This document shows, piece by piece, positions 24,442 through 31,981 of a DNA stretch of 64,000 bases; position 1 is the first letter of the stretch; each line of letters opens with the position of its first letter. The stretch is from Haliscomenobacter sp. (lineage in GTDB: Bacteria; Bacteroidota; Bacteroidia; Chitinophagales; Saprospiraceae), in contig JADJHZ010000003.1 in the NCBI GenBank assembly GCA_016707205.1, positions 434,001 through 498,000 on the forward strand, given 5' to 3'. A model generated the notes under the pieces. The model saw only the letters and a program-made list of their open reading frames with translations. It made no database searches and was not told the origin of the DNA. A program made the position numbers and the translations under genes.

Positions 24442-25596
24442 TTAATGTTCTACCAATAAGCCGGCTGCTTCCTCGCCCACGAGGGTTCCGATGGCTACGC
24501 CCATTCCTCCCATGCGCACGGCAACGCACAGGTTGGGGGTGAGTTTTCGCACGATGGGGGATTTTTCCTCGCCAATGCCCAAAATCCCGCTCCACCACCG
24601 GTCGACCTCCGGTTCACGGCCGGGAAGGATGACCTCGTTCAGTAGCCTGAGCAAGGCATCCTGGATCATTGGCGTGGTGCCAAAGTCGGAGGTTTTTTCT
24701 CCTTCGGGATCGAGATTCCGCCCACCGCCCAGGAGGATGCGCCCGTCGATATTGCGGAAATAGTAGTACCCCCGGTCGTAATGGAAGCTCCCCTGGAAGG
24801 GAAGGCCGGGAATCGGCTTGGTGATGAGCACCTGGTTTCGGGCCGGGCTGACGTGCAGGTCGGGCAGCAGCAAGCGCGTCAGGCCATTGGTGGCGACGAG
24901 CACTTTTTCAAAAAACAGGTCTCCCGCTCCGTTGCATTCCAGCCAAACTCCATTAGATTCCGGCCGGATTCCCGTCACCTGAAACCCGTTCATGATCTCC
25001 ACCCCTTTCTCCCGTGCGAGCCGGAGCAGGGCTTTCATCATGGCGCCTGTATGTATTTGGCCTTCTCCGGTGTTCTTCACAAGATGCCGGACCTGATGAA
25101 ATCCCATTCCGGAAATGTGCCCGTCGGCAATTTGAAAGGTTTCCTCCAGGCCGGTGATTGACTTCAAGCGGCGGTTGAACTCCGGCATGGCGTGCAGGCA
25201 GGCTTGATAAACAGGGTCTTCTTCTTCCCTGAATAGTTCATACCCGCCCAAGGGTTCATAGCGCATATTCAAATCGCCCAATTTCTCGCGCAGGCGGCGC
25301 AGCCCCCGGTAGCGGCGTTCGACCAGAGCCCAGACGAAATCCTCGGATTGGTGGGTCAGGTCGTCGAGCAGCTCCGTCATGCTTCCAAAACAGGCGAAGC
25401 CGGCATTTTTGGTGCTTGCTCCTGCCGGCAGGGGGCCCCTTTCCAGAACCAGAACAGGCAAGCCAGGGTGGGCGGTTCGAAGTTGGATCGCTGCGCTCAG
25501 TCCAACAATTCCGCTGCCGAGCACGGCAACCGGATAACCTTCGAGAAAGGAGCTGGTTTCCCAGTAGCTCCAGGGAGCGGCGGTAAACGTTTTCAT
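24442..25596 (-). CDS. FAD-dependent oxidoreductase (DAO/glycine-oxidase-like)
   Basis: The start at 25596 gives MKTFTAAPWSYWETSSFLEG, then the FAD-binding Rossmann motif VAVLGSGIVGLSAAIQL (about residues 22-38). GASTKNAGFACFGS is the amine-oxidase-type isoalloxazine loop, and the C-terminus has the second FAD signature CVAVRMGGMGVAIGTLVGEE. The 384 residues match the D-amino-acid-oxidase superfamily (GlpD/ThiO/DAO); the substrate is likely an amine or amino acid but unknown. A longer start at 25689 would run into the inverted-repeat element at 25653-25804 and is rejected; ATG 25608 is an alternative. The closest neighbour is the LptA-like gene, probably unrelated in function. Confidence 0.82.
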   Translation of the reverse strand: MKTFTAAPWSYWETSSFLEGYPVAVLGSGIVGLSAAIQLRTAHPGLPVLVLERGPLPAGASTKNAGFACFGSMTELLDDLTHQSEDFVWALVERRYRGLRRLREKLGDLNMRYEPLGGYELFREEEDPVYQACLHAMPEFNRRLKSITGLEETFQIADGHISGMGFHQVRHLVKNTGEGQIHTGAMMKALLRLAREKGVEIMNGFQVTGIRPESNGVWLECNGAGDLFFEKVLVATNGLTRLLLPDLHVSPARNQVLITKPIPGLPFQGSFHYDRGYYYFRNIDGRILLGGGRNLDPEGEKTSDFGTTPMIQDALLRLLNEVILPGREPEVDRWWSGILGIGEEKSPIVRKLTPNLCVAVRMGGMGVAIGTLVGEEAAGLLVEH

Positions 25597-25652
25597 GGTG
25601 ATGCGCATTAGCCGGCATAGCGCCGGATTCAAATACGGGACAATTTGCGTCC

Positions 25653-25804
25653 GGGCCTGTCTCAAAAGACCACTCTTTGCCACCGGCATGAAATTTTATT
25701 TTCTTTTTTCAATTCTAATTAAAAATTGCAATTTTTAATTAGAATTGAAAAAAGAAAATATTTTTTGGCTGCTAGGGGCGAAAACGGTCTTTTGAGACAA
25801 GCCC
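25653..25804. mobile_element. 152-bp MITE-like element with 19-bp terminal inverted repeats
   Basis: The ends gggcctgtctcaaaagacc (25653-25671) and ggtcttttgagacaagccc (25786-25804) are inverted repeats matching at 18 of 19 positions. The GTCTCAAAA core resembles terminal repeats of several IS families. The element carries no gene and encloses a perfect 62-bp palindrome. It sits between the divergent starts of the FAD oxidoreductase and DUF4293 genes. No clear target duplication was seen. A shortened relative lies at 21632-21700. Confidence 0.7.
25698..25759. repeat. Perfect 62-bp AT-rich palindrome
   Basis: Two 31-nt arms (25698-25728 and 25729-25759) are exact reverse complements with no loop. 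The sequence is almost pure A/T with a central ttgcaa. It would extrude as a cruciform or form a very long hairpin in RNA. It is the core of the terminal-repeat element that surrounds it. Confidence 0.9.
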
Positions 25805-25836
25805 AGCATTAAATTTACCGAAAAAATCGAAAGGCT

Positions 25837-26280
25837 ATGATTCAACGAATTCAATCTCTCTTTTTATTTCTTGGAGGCGGGCTGATGCTTGCGGTATTGG
25901 GCTTTCCATTTGCGACGACGGGGTCGGCTATTGCCGGTTCGGCGTACTTCAACGATGCCGTCTTCAACGTCAGGGACAATGTGGCGCTGCTCGTCGTGTA
26001 CGGTCTGAGCGGGGTTTTGGCGCTGGCTGCTATTTTTCTTTTCCGCAACCGGCGCCTGCAGATGCGCATGGCGATTTCTTCCGCCATTATGGGCGTTCTG
26101 GCCATCGGGCTAACGATCCTGTTCTTCTGGCAGGACAGCAAGGCGCTGGAATCGCTTGCCCTGGTTCGGAATGGGATAAGCGCGTATTTGCCGGTTTTGG
26201 GGTTGATCTTGCTCTTTCTGGCGTACCGCTATATTGGCAAGGATGAAAAGCTCGTCCGGTCTATGGATCGCCTCCGGTAG
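25837..26280 (+). CDS. DUF4293 family membrane protein
   Basis: An inner-membrane protein of 147 residues with four predicted helices (about 5-25, 47-68, 76-96, 117-137), starting MIQRIQSLFLFLGGGLMLAV. The MIQRIQSxxL opening and the four-helix layout are those of DUF4293, found almost only in Bacteroidota and of unknown function. A near-consensus -7 element (TAAATTTA, 25810-25817) lies just right of the inverted-repeat element. The gene is a single transcription unit closed by the terminator at 26294-26325. Confidence 0.82.
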   Translation: MIQRIQSLFLFLGGGLMLAVLGFPFATTGSAIAGSAYFNDAVFNVRDNVALLVVYGLSGVLALAAIFLFRNRRLQMRMAISSAIMGVLAIGLTILFFWQDSKALESLALVRNGISAYLPVLGLILLFLAYRYIGKDEKLVRSMDRLR

Positions 26281-26293
26281 CCGGGCAAACAGA

Positions 26294-26325
26294 AAGGGCC
26301 TGCAAAACAGATCTTGCAGGCCCTT
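26294..26325. terminator. Intrinsic terminator between convergent DUF4293 and exbD genes
   Basis: A perfect 12-bp inverted repeat (aagggcctgcaa 26294-26305, ttgcaggccctt 26314-26325) with an 8-nt loop lies 14 nt after the DUF4293 stop and 28 nt beyond the end of the converging exbD gene. There is no long T-run, so efficiency is uncertain. Confidence 0.75.
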
Positions 26326-26352
26326 ATCAGGAGGAGAAAAGGCGGAGAAAGC

Positions 26353-26826
26353 TTAGAGCGCGTCCGGTCTTTTCTTGGTAGAATAGTTGATTTTCAACTG
26401 GTTGGCCTTGCGCAGTTCGGTCTTGATATCCTGCACAATTCCCATCGTAACCTTTCCGTCAACCCGAAGCGACGTAGTGATTTTTGGACGCTGGGCCTCC
26501 GGAATTTTCACGCGGAAGCGTTCCAGGAACAGGGGGATTTCGATTGCCTCGGCGAACTTATCCCCGAGTTGCATCCGGGGCTTGGTTCCATAAATAGCCT
26601 GAAACTTTTCCACTGGACGGCCAACAAAAATCGTGTTCACCAAAGATTTTTCCTCCAGCTTGGTCAGCTCCGTACCAAAAGGCGTAACGACCCGGACTTT
26701 CAGCTCGGCATCCCTCAGTTTGGTAACGACCATGAAGAAAAACAGCAACATGAAGACGATGTCGGGCAAAGAAGCCGTATTGATCCCAGGGGAGCCTTTG
26801 CCCCGCTTTTTAATAAATTTTGCCAT
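26353..26826 (-). CDS. ExbD/TolR family proton-channel protein (second copy)
   Basis: A 157-residue protein with one N-terminal membrane helix whose key Asp is in SLPDIVFMLLFFFMVV (about residues 20-35), followed by a periplasmic domain. The Asp carries protons in ExbBD/TolQR motors. It is the last gene of the operon ExbB - four-helix protein - ExbD - ExbD, and the two ExbD copies differ strongly outside the helix, so they probably form distinct or mixed dimers inside the ExbB pentamer (inference). The motor is likely to energise TonB-type outer-membrane uptake. Confidence 0.88.
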   Translation of the reverse strand: MAKFIKKRGKGSPGINTASLPDIVFMLLFFFMVVTKLRDAELKVRVVTPFGTELTKLEEKSLVNTIFVGRPVEKFQAIYGTKPRMQLGDKFAEAIEIPLFLERFRVKIPEAQRPKITTSLRVDGKVTMGIVQDIKTELRKANQLKINYSTKKRPDAL

Positions 26827-26895
26827 CTCTAAATTATTTTCCCGCTTTAGGAGCGGACCATGAAGGAATAAACGGTTTGGACAAAAACGTTTGGA

Positions 26896-27453
26896 CTAAT
26901 TTTCTTTTCCAAAAGCGGTCGGTTCCGCTTCGGAAAGAACCATCGGGATTTCCTCCTTGATCGCTTTCTTCCATGCGACAGGCAAATCTTCACTATAGGC
27001 CACGCCATGCTTGCGGCGGGACATGTCATCCCAAAGCTCGTTGTAAGCCCCTTTTAGTTCGTTATATACGGTAATGTACGTCGCGTAGTTCGTGCCCCGG
27101 TCATTTTTGAGCATGATCAGAGCATTCTTTGGTCTTTCCGCATAATCCGTCCTACCCGTTGGGTTGGAGATAAACTCCTTGGCGTTTTTGCGGAGTTCTT
27201 CTACGCGCATCACTTGTCCGCGAACGAGCAATTGGTTTTGCGCGTTCACAAGCACTGAGTATACGTTCCGCGTCTTTAACTTGGTAATGTCCGGTTCTTC
27301 AGTCGACCACGGCGGTAGTTTCACCGTGATCCCGGAATCTTCCACCAGCGTGGTGGTTACCAGGAAAAAGATGAGCAGAAGGAAAGCAATGTCGGCCATA
27401 GAACCGGCATTGATTTCGTTTTTCATCATATCTCTTACCTTGGACTTTGACAT
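26896..27453 (-). CDS. ExbD/TolR family proton-channel protein (first copy)
   Basis: A 185-residue ExbD: short cytosolic N-terminus, membrane helix with proton-carrying Asp in GSMADIAFLLLIFFLVTTTL (about 17-37), then a periplasmic domain with VKLPPWS and a longer tail than the second copy. It starts 7 nt after the end of the four-helix membrane protein gene and ends 69 nt before the second exbD. Together with the MotA/TolQ/ExbB homologue it makes a proton-driven motor. Confidence 0.88.
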   Translation of the reverse strand: MSKSKVRDMMKNEINAGSMADIAFLLLIFFLVTTTLVEDSGITVKLPPWSTEEPDITKLKTRNVYSVLVNAQNQLLVRGQVMRVEELRKNAKEFISNPTGRTDYAERPKNALIMLKNDRGTNYATYITVYNELKGAYNELWDDMSRRKHGVAYSEDLPVAWKKAIKEEIPMVLSEAEPTAFGKEN

Positions 27454-27460
27454 AGGGCGT

Positions 27461-27943
27461 TTATTTGAATACGTTTCTTACTTCTCCCAAAATCAGAATT
27501 CCAAAAGAAGCAAAGATCATTATGATCATACTGGATACCCCTGCTTTGATAAATTTGAGCACTCCAGGCGTAATGCCTCCGATCTTTTCAGCAGCCGTAG
27601 CTATCGCGCCAGTAGCCTCCCCATTAGCGGTAGAATACAAAATAAAGAACACCACCAGCATCGCTCCAGTACCGATCAACCCTTTGATGGACTGACGGAA
27701 ATGGGTAACCACCTGATAGATCCCAAAGAATATGGTAGCAGCGATTGCGACGACCGTCATGACGATAACCCCAACCAACCCAAAATCGAAAATATGGGTC
27801 CCGTAGCTCTCCTCCTTGGTCATTTGGGAGAAGCTCCCAAGTCCGGCAAACACACTGAGGAAGTAAATGATCGTAATGAGCATTCCAATTCCAAGCGCGA
27901 TCCGTTGACCGTGAACAGCCAATAGTTTATATAATGCAGTCAT
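27461..27943 (-). CDS. Four-helix membrane protein of the exbBD operon
   Basis: A 160-residue membrane protein with about four hydrophobic segments (about 15-36, 52-76, 86-103, 130-152) and few charged residues. It does not show the ExbB or ExbD signatures. The position, between the ExbB and first ExbD genes with gaps of 26 and 7 nt, implies co-translation and a role in or around the motor complex. I recall a comparable uncharacterised membrane gene in other Bacteroidota exb operons. Function unknown. Confidence 0.72.
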   Translation of the reverse strand: MTALYKLLAVHGQRIALGIGMLITIIYFLSVFAGLGSFSQMTKEESYGTHIFDFGLVGVIVMTVVAIAATIFFGIYQVVTHFRQSIKGLIGTGAMLVVFFILYSTANGEATGAIATAAEKIGGITPGVLKFIKAGVSSMIIMIFASFGILILGEVRNVFK

Positions 27944-27969
27944 AATTTAATTGCTTTTCAAAATGGTGA

Positions 27970-28797
27970 CTAGTGCTTGAATACGTTGTTCTCTACTAAT
28001 ACGTCAACCAGAGCGATCGAAGCGTCTTCCATCTTGTTGACGATGAAGTCGATCTTGCTGATGATGTAGTTGTAAAAGATCTGGAGGATAATGGCCGTAA
28101 TCAGACCGAATACCGTGGTCAACAACGCCACCTTGATACCGCCGGCAACAACGGTTGGGGACATATCGCCCACTGCCTCGATCTTATCAAAGGCTTGGAT
28201 CATACCGATTACCGTTCCCATAAACCCGAGCATCGGAGCCAGAGCGATGAACAGCGAGATCCATACCAGACCGCGCTCCAGAAGACCCATTTGAACACCG
28301 CCATAAGAAACCATGGCTTTTTCAACAGATTCCGGGCCTTTGGCTACGTTCTTCAATCCTTCGAAGAGGATGCTGGCAGTTGGACCAGGAGTAGCTTTGC
28401 ACACTTCGCGAGCGCCTTCGAGATCGCCGCCTTTGAGTTTCTCGTCAATGCGGGAGAGTAGCTTGTCCGTGTTGGTCGAAGCGATCGAGAGCGTGATGAT
28501 CCGCTCGATGCAATACGCCAAACCGATAATCAGACAGATCAATACGGGGGTCATCCACTGCCAGGAACCGTCGATGAAATACTTAATGACCATCTGATAA
28601 CCTGACATCTGGGGGACACCTTCTTCCATAGCTGGAGCAGCGGCAACCTCTTCTTCAGCTGGAGCAGCCTCTTCAACTTGTTCGGTAGATGCGGAATCTG
28701 GAGCGGCAGCTTCATCCTGAGCAAATGCAAAATTACCAGCAAATAAAGTCATGCCGATCAAAAGCAGTAGAGCATACAATTTACGCATGGTTAACAA
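27970..28797 (-). CDS. MotA/TolQ/ExbB proton channel family protein
   Basis: A 275-residue ExbB-type protein. An N-terminal signal or first helix (MRKLYALLLLIGMTLFAGNFAFAQ) is followed by an Ala/Glu/Pro-rich periplasmic linker (about 28-62) and three membrane helices (about 78-97, 175-200, 220-245); the last two contain the family core LFIALAPMLGFMGTVIGMIQAF and VALLTTVFGLITAII. The channel uses the proton gradient to drive TonB-type work through ExbD. ATG 28797 is three codons upstream of the better-looking MRKLY start. It is the first gene of a four-gene operon with tRNA-Ser directly upstream. Confidence 0.9.
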   Translation of the reverse strand: MLTMRKLYALLLLIGMTLFAGNFAFAQDEAAAPDSASTEQVEEAAPAEEEVAAAPAMEEGVPQMSGYQMVIKYFIDGSWQWMTPVLICLIIGLAYCIERIITLSIASTNTDKLLSRIDEKLKGGDLEGAREVCKATPGPTASILFEGLKNVAKGPESVEKAMVSYGGVQMGLLERGLVWISLFIALAPMLGFMGTVIGMIQAFDKIEAVGDMSPTVVAGGIKVALLTTVFGLITAIILQIFYNYIISKIDFIVNKMEDASIALVDVLVENNVFKH

Positions 28798-28849
28798 GGT
28801 TTTACGATTAATTTTGAACGAATTTGTTTACAAATCACAAAATAAGGGT

Positions 28850-28940
28850 TGGCGGAGAGGGCGGGATTCGAACCCGCGATACCCTTTTGGAGTATACACG
28901 CTTTCCAGGCGTGCCTCTTCAACCACTCGAGCATCTCTCC
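28850..28940 (-). tRNA. tRNA-Ser (anticodon GGA)
   Basis: Read on the minus strand the 91-nt gene starts GGAGAGATGCTCGAGTGGTT and ends with a T-arm GCGGGTTCGAATCCCGC, acceptor strand CCTCTCC, discriminator G and an encoded CCA. The anticodon loop CTGGAAA gives anticodon GGA (serine, UCC/UCU), and the long variable arm (TATACTCC..GGGTATC) is typical of tRNA-Ser. One A-C mismatch closes the acceptor stem at 7-66. It lies 53 nt upstream of the exbB start on the same strand. Confidence 0.95.
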
Positions 28941-29137
28941 CCGGGAACATTTTTACCAAGAAGGCTAAGCAAAAGTAAGGATTCGCTTGCTTAATCCAAC
29001 CCTTGGGCGGGACAAAAATTGCAAAAAGATGGAACAATTCAAAATTTTTTCAGACTGGCGAAAATTTTGATAAAACATGCCCACCTCTTTACCCTTGTAA
29101 AGCGCACACGTAACCCGTTATTATCAAGGATTAAGGG

Positions 29138-29911
29138 CTACCCTTCCGGGCCGAATAAGCGGCCGGCATTTTGATTTGTGATCTGTGAAACGGTTTCCAA
29201 AGACACCCCCTTGACCTCCGCCAGCTTTTCCGCCACCCGAAGCAAATACGCCGATTCGTTGCGTTTGCCCCGGTGAGGCGCAGGCGCGAGGTAGGGCGCG
29301 TCGGTCTCCAGGACCATGTATTCCAATCCGATCTGTTCGAGTACGGAGTCCAGCCCGGAATTCTTGAAGGTGAGTACGCCTCCGATTCCCAGCAGGAAAC
29401 CCAGTTCGATGACCTGCTCTGCTTGCTTCCGGTCGCCGGTAAAACAATGAAAGATTCCGCGAAGCCGCTCGCGCCGGAGCGGCGCCAGCAAGCCGAGAAT
29501 TTGATCCATTGACTCCCGGGAGTGAATGATCACCGGCAGGTCAAATTCCAATGCCCACTCTATCTGCTTCAGGAAAGCGGCTTCCTGGGCCGCAACGTGG
29601 GTCTTATCCCAGTAAAGGTCGATTCCAATCTCGCCAATCGCGCAGAATTTTCGGCGTTCCAGCCATTGGCGCACGATGGCAAGTTCCTCCAGGTACGTTT
29701 CGCTAACCGAACAAGGATGCAGCCCCATCATCGCCTGGCAAACCTCCGGGTGCGCTGCTTCGAGGGCCAGCATAGGCTCAATGGTGTCCTTGTCAACGTT
29801 TGGAAGAAAGATAGCTTGAACCCCTGCAGCGATAGCTCTTGCCAGCATTTCTTCCCGGTCTTCGTCAAACTGCTCCGAGTACAAATGTGCGTGGGTGTCG
29901 GTCAAATACAT
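29138..29911 (-). CDS. tatD: TatD family metal-dependent DNase/hydrolase
   Basis: A cytosolic TIM-barrel hydrolase of 257 residues. Metal-binding residues are visible in LTDTHAHLYSEQF (HxH), GEIGIDLYW (Glu), PVIIHSRES (His), IFHCFTGD (His) and LETDAPYLAP (Asp). TatD enzymes have 3'-5' exonuclease or deoxyribonuclease activity in DNA repair and turnover. Single gene; the tRNA-Ser and exb operon lie downstream on the same strand and rnhA diverges from its start. Confidence 0.93.
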   Translation of the reverse strand: MYLTDTHAHLYSEQFDEDREEMLARAIAAGVQAIFLPNVDKDTIEPMLALEAAHPEVCQAMMGLHPCSVSETYLEELAIVRQWLERRKFCAIGEIGIDLYWDKTHVAAQEAAFLKQIEWALEFDLPVIIHSRESMDQILGLLAPLRRERLRGIFHCFTGDRKQAEQVIELGFLLGIGGVLTFKNSGLDSVLEQIGLEYMVLETDAPYLAPAPHRGKRNESAYLLRVAEKLAEVKGVSLETVSQITNQNAGRLFGPEG

Positions 29912-29999
29912 GTATCGTTGTGCTTACTGCTCTTTTTCAGAGATTACTCCCAACGTCATTTTGGTGTGTACCTTGCTGAAAAAATGCGATTTTTGAAAA

Positions 30000-30623
30000 A
30001 TGAAATCTAGCAAATACTACGTCGTCTGGCTGGGCGCAAAGCCCGGCGTCTACGCTTCCTGGAGCGAATGCCAGGCGCAAATCAGCGGGTTTCCCGGCGC
30101 CAGATACAAAGCGTTTCCCAGCCTGGAGGCAGCAAAAGCCGCTTACGCTGCCGGTCCGCCTTCCATGCCTGCGAAAAAAGCGCCCGGAATCCGCAAGCCG
30201 TCAAAGCCTGCCGGGTCCTTCCTCCCGGTCAGTATTTCCGTCGACGCCGCTTGCAGCGGAAACCCCGGACCGATGGAATATCAGGGGGTATTCACCCAAA
30301 CAGGGGCCCGGCTTTTCCACCAGCAGTTCCCCCTGGGAACCAACAACATCGGCGAGTTTCTGGCCATCGTCCACGGACTCGCCTACCTACATCAGCGGGG
30401 CCAGCACCAAACGCCTATTTATTCCGACTCCGTAAATGCGCTTAAATGGGTGCGGGCGAAAAAATGCAAAACCCAGCTCAAAGAAGACCACCGGACCAAA
30501 GCCCTGTTCGAAATAATCCGCAGAGCGGAAGCCTGGCTGGAAACCCATACCTACGCGAACCCCCTCTTCAAATGGGAGACCGAGGTTTGGGGAGAAATCC
30601 CCGCGGATTTTGGAAGGAAATAA
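30000..30623 (+). CDS. rnhA: Ribonuclease H1 with N-terminal viroplasmin (hybrid-binding) domain
   Basis: The 207-residue enzyme degrades RNA in RNA-DNA hybrids. Residues 1-50 (YYVVWLGAKPGVYASWSECQ, then FPGARYKAFPSLEAA) are the viroplasmin/HBD domain; a Lys/Pro linker leads to the RNase H fold with catalytic acids in SVDAACSGNPGP, NNIGEFLAIVHGL, YSDSVNALKW and the final ADFGRK. This is the form common in Bacteroidota and eukaryotes. It converges on def with only 6 nt between stops and no clear terminator. Confidence 0.92.
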   Translation: MKSSKYYVVWLGAKPGVYASWSECQAQISGFPGARYKAFPSLEAAKAAYAAGPPSMPAKKAPGIRKPSKPAGSFLPVSISVDAACSGNPGPMEYQGVFTQTGARLFHQQFPLGTNNIGEFLAIVHGLAYLHQRGQHQTPIYSDSVNALKWVRAKKCKTQLKEDHRTKALFEIIRRAEAWLETHTYANPLFKWETEVWGEIPADFGRK

Positions 30624-30629
30624 GCCGCT

Positions 30630-31190
30630 TCAGGTTTTGGCAAACTTCATTTTATAATCCACCTTCACCTTCCCTTTGCGGATATTTTCCAGCTTGGGCC
30701 GGATCATTTGTTTTTTAATCGGCTTGAGGTGTTCTACAAAAAGAACGCCTTCGATGTGGTCGTATTCGTGCTGGATCACCCGGGCAGTGACGCCCGTAAA
30801 CACGCCTTCGTGCTCCGCAAACTGCTCATCCAACCATCGAAGCCGGATCTCCGGCTGACGGTCTACATCGCCCCGGATATCGGGAATGCTCAGGCACCCT
30901 TCTTCATAAGTCCAGGGGTCGCCGGTCTCATCGAGAATGCGCGCGTTGATGAACACCTGTTTCAGCGCCTGATCCACTTGCTTTCCTTTCTCCTGCAACT
31001 GCAAGGTGTCTACTACAAACAATCGAATGGAAAGCCCAATCTGGGGCGCTGCCAATCCAACGCCCTCCGCATGGTACATCGTTTCCCACATATCCTCGAT
31101 CAGCCTCGATAGTTCCGGATAATCCGGCTGGATTTCCTCCGCTTGCTGGCGCAGGACCGCCTGGCCGTACGCATAAATTGGTAATTTCAT
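30630..31190 (-). CDS. def: Peptide deformylase
   Basis: A 186-residue metalloenzyme that removes the formyl group from new N-termini on the ribosome. All three motifs are present: GVGLAAPQIG, EGCLSIPDI (metal Cys) and QHEYDHIEG (HExxH). The length fits a type I enzyme. It lies downstream of ruvX on the same strand; a heptad repeat array fills the 177-nt gap between the two and starts 8 nt before the def ATG. Confidence 0.96.
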   Translation of the reverse strand: MKLPIYAYGQAVLRQQAEEIQPDYPELSRLIEDMWETMYHAEGVGLAAPQIGLSIRLFVVDTLQLQEKGKQVDQALKQVFINARILDETGDPWTYEEGCLSIPDIRGDVDRQPEIRLRWLDEQFAEHEGVFTGVTARVIQHEYDHIEGVLFVEHLKPIKKQMIRPKLENIRKGKVKVDYKMKFAKT

Positions 31191-31197
31191 ATTGATA

Positions 31198-31370
31198 TAG
31201 ACGTTGGACGTTAGAAGTTAGAAGTTAGATCTTGATGTTTGATGTTTGGGATTAATTTGCGCCTTATATACTGTAGTTGTACCACAGACCAATGCACCGG
31301 CCCTAATCGTTTTCGGCCTCAGACGCCCAGGTCTAACCTCTAAGGTCTAACTTCTAACGTCTAATCTCTA
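31198..31370. repeat. Heptad-word hairpin array 5 (TCTAANN family)
   Basis: The left arm is eight contiguous 7-mers: TAGACGT, TGGACGT, TAGAAGT, TAGAAGT, TAGATCT, TGATGTT, TGATGTT, TGGGATT (31198-31253). The right arm is TCTAACC, TCTAAGG, TCTAACT, TCTAACG, TCTAATC, TCTA (31332-31370). A 16-bp perfect pairing joins 31207-31222 and 31346-31361. The ruvX TAG stop (31368-31370) is the end of the right arm. Confidence 0.87.
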
Positions 31371-31781
31371 CCGAAGCCGCTCCATGTAATCCTGGAGAAT
31401 AAGCACGGCGCTGACCTTATCGACGAGGCCCTTGTCCTGGCGTTTTTTCTTTCCTGCGCCCGATTGGCGGATGATCCGTTTGGCATCCTCGGAGGTATAC
31501 CGCTCATCGTGCAGGGCGACCTGGATTTCAGGGAACATCTCCTTCAGTTTACGGGCAAACCCAAGAACCAGATGAGCGATCTGGGCCGGGTTACCGTCCG
31601 GATACTTGGGATCGCCCACGACGATACAATCTACGGGTTCCTCGCTCAGGTATTTCTTAAGGAAAGCAAACACCTCATCCGTTGGAAAGGTTCCAATGCC
31701 ATTGGCAATGATCTGGAGCGGGTCGGTCGCTGCAATCCCCGTTCGCTTGGTCCCATAATCGATAGCCAAAATTCTGCCCAT
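31368..31781 (-). CDS. ruvX: Putative pre-16S rRNA nuclease / Holliday junction resolvase, YqgF family
   Basis: A 137-residue RNase H-fold protein starting MGRILAIDYGTKRTGIA, with catalytic Asp7 in that motif, Glu/Asp in VVGDPKYPDG and VALHDERYTSEDAKR, and the late DKVSAVLILQDYM. YqgF/RuvX is an essential nuclease for 16S rRNA 5' maturation and was first proposed as a resolvase. A full -33/-7 promoter lies at 31821-31854. Its stop codon is inside a heptad repeat array. Confidence 0.92.
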   Translation of the reverse strand: MGRILAIDYGTKRTGIAATDPLQIIANGIGTFPTDEVFAFLKKYLSEEPVDCIVVGDPKYPDGNPAQIAHLVLGFARKLKEMFPEIQVALHDERYTSEDAKRIIRQSGAGKKKRQDKGLVDKVSAVLILQDYMERLR

Positions 31782-31820
31782 GAATTGGTTTTACCTCCGG
31801 AATAACCTGCCGAATGACCG

Positions 31821-31854
31821 CAAAAATAAGGTTTGCCTGGGGAAATGCGGGCAA
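31821..31854 (-). promoter_or_regulatory. Promoter of ruvX
   Basis: On the minus strand TTG (31854-31852), a 23-nt spacer and TATTTTTG (31828-31821) match the Bacteroidota consensus, 40 nt upstream of the ruvX ATG. The spacer is at the long end of the usual range. Confidence 0.6.
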
Positions 31855-31917
31855 ATCTTTTTCTTTTTCGGACAGGGAAGCCCATGTAGACCGAAACGGC
31901 CGGCATTCGGATCGTGC

Positions 31918-31945
31918 AAAAAGCCGCCGGGGTATGCCCGGCGGC
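31918..31945 (-). terminator. Intrinsic terminator after the glucosaminidase-like gene
   Basis: On the minus strand GCCGCCGGG, a 5-nt loop and CCCGGCGGC (31945-31923) are followed directly by T5 (31922-31918). It lies 37 nt downstream of the stop at 31982, a textbook rho-independent terminator that separates this unit from ruvX. Confidence 0.9.
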
Positions 31946-31981
31946 CTGCTATATCAACCAATCAGGAAAGGAAAGGCAAGG

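Noticed and set aside
26281..26352. Attachment site or rearrangement point at the GC-rich hairpin
   Set aside because: A simple convergent terminator explains the inverted repeat.
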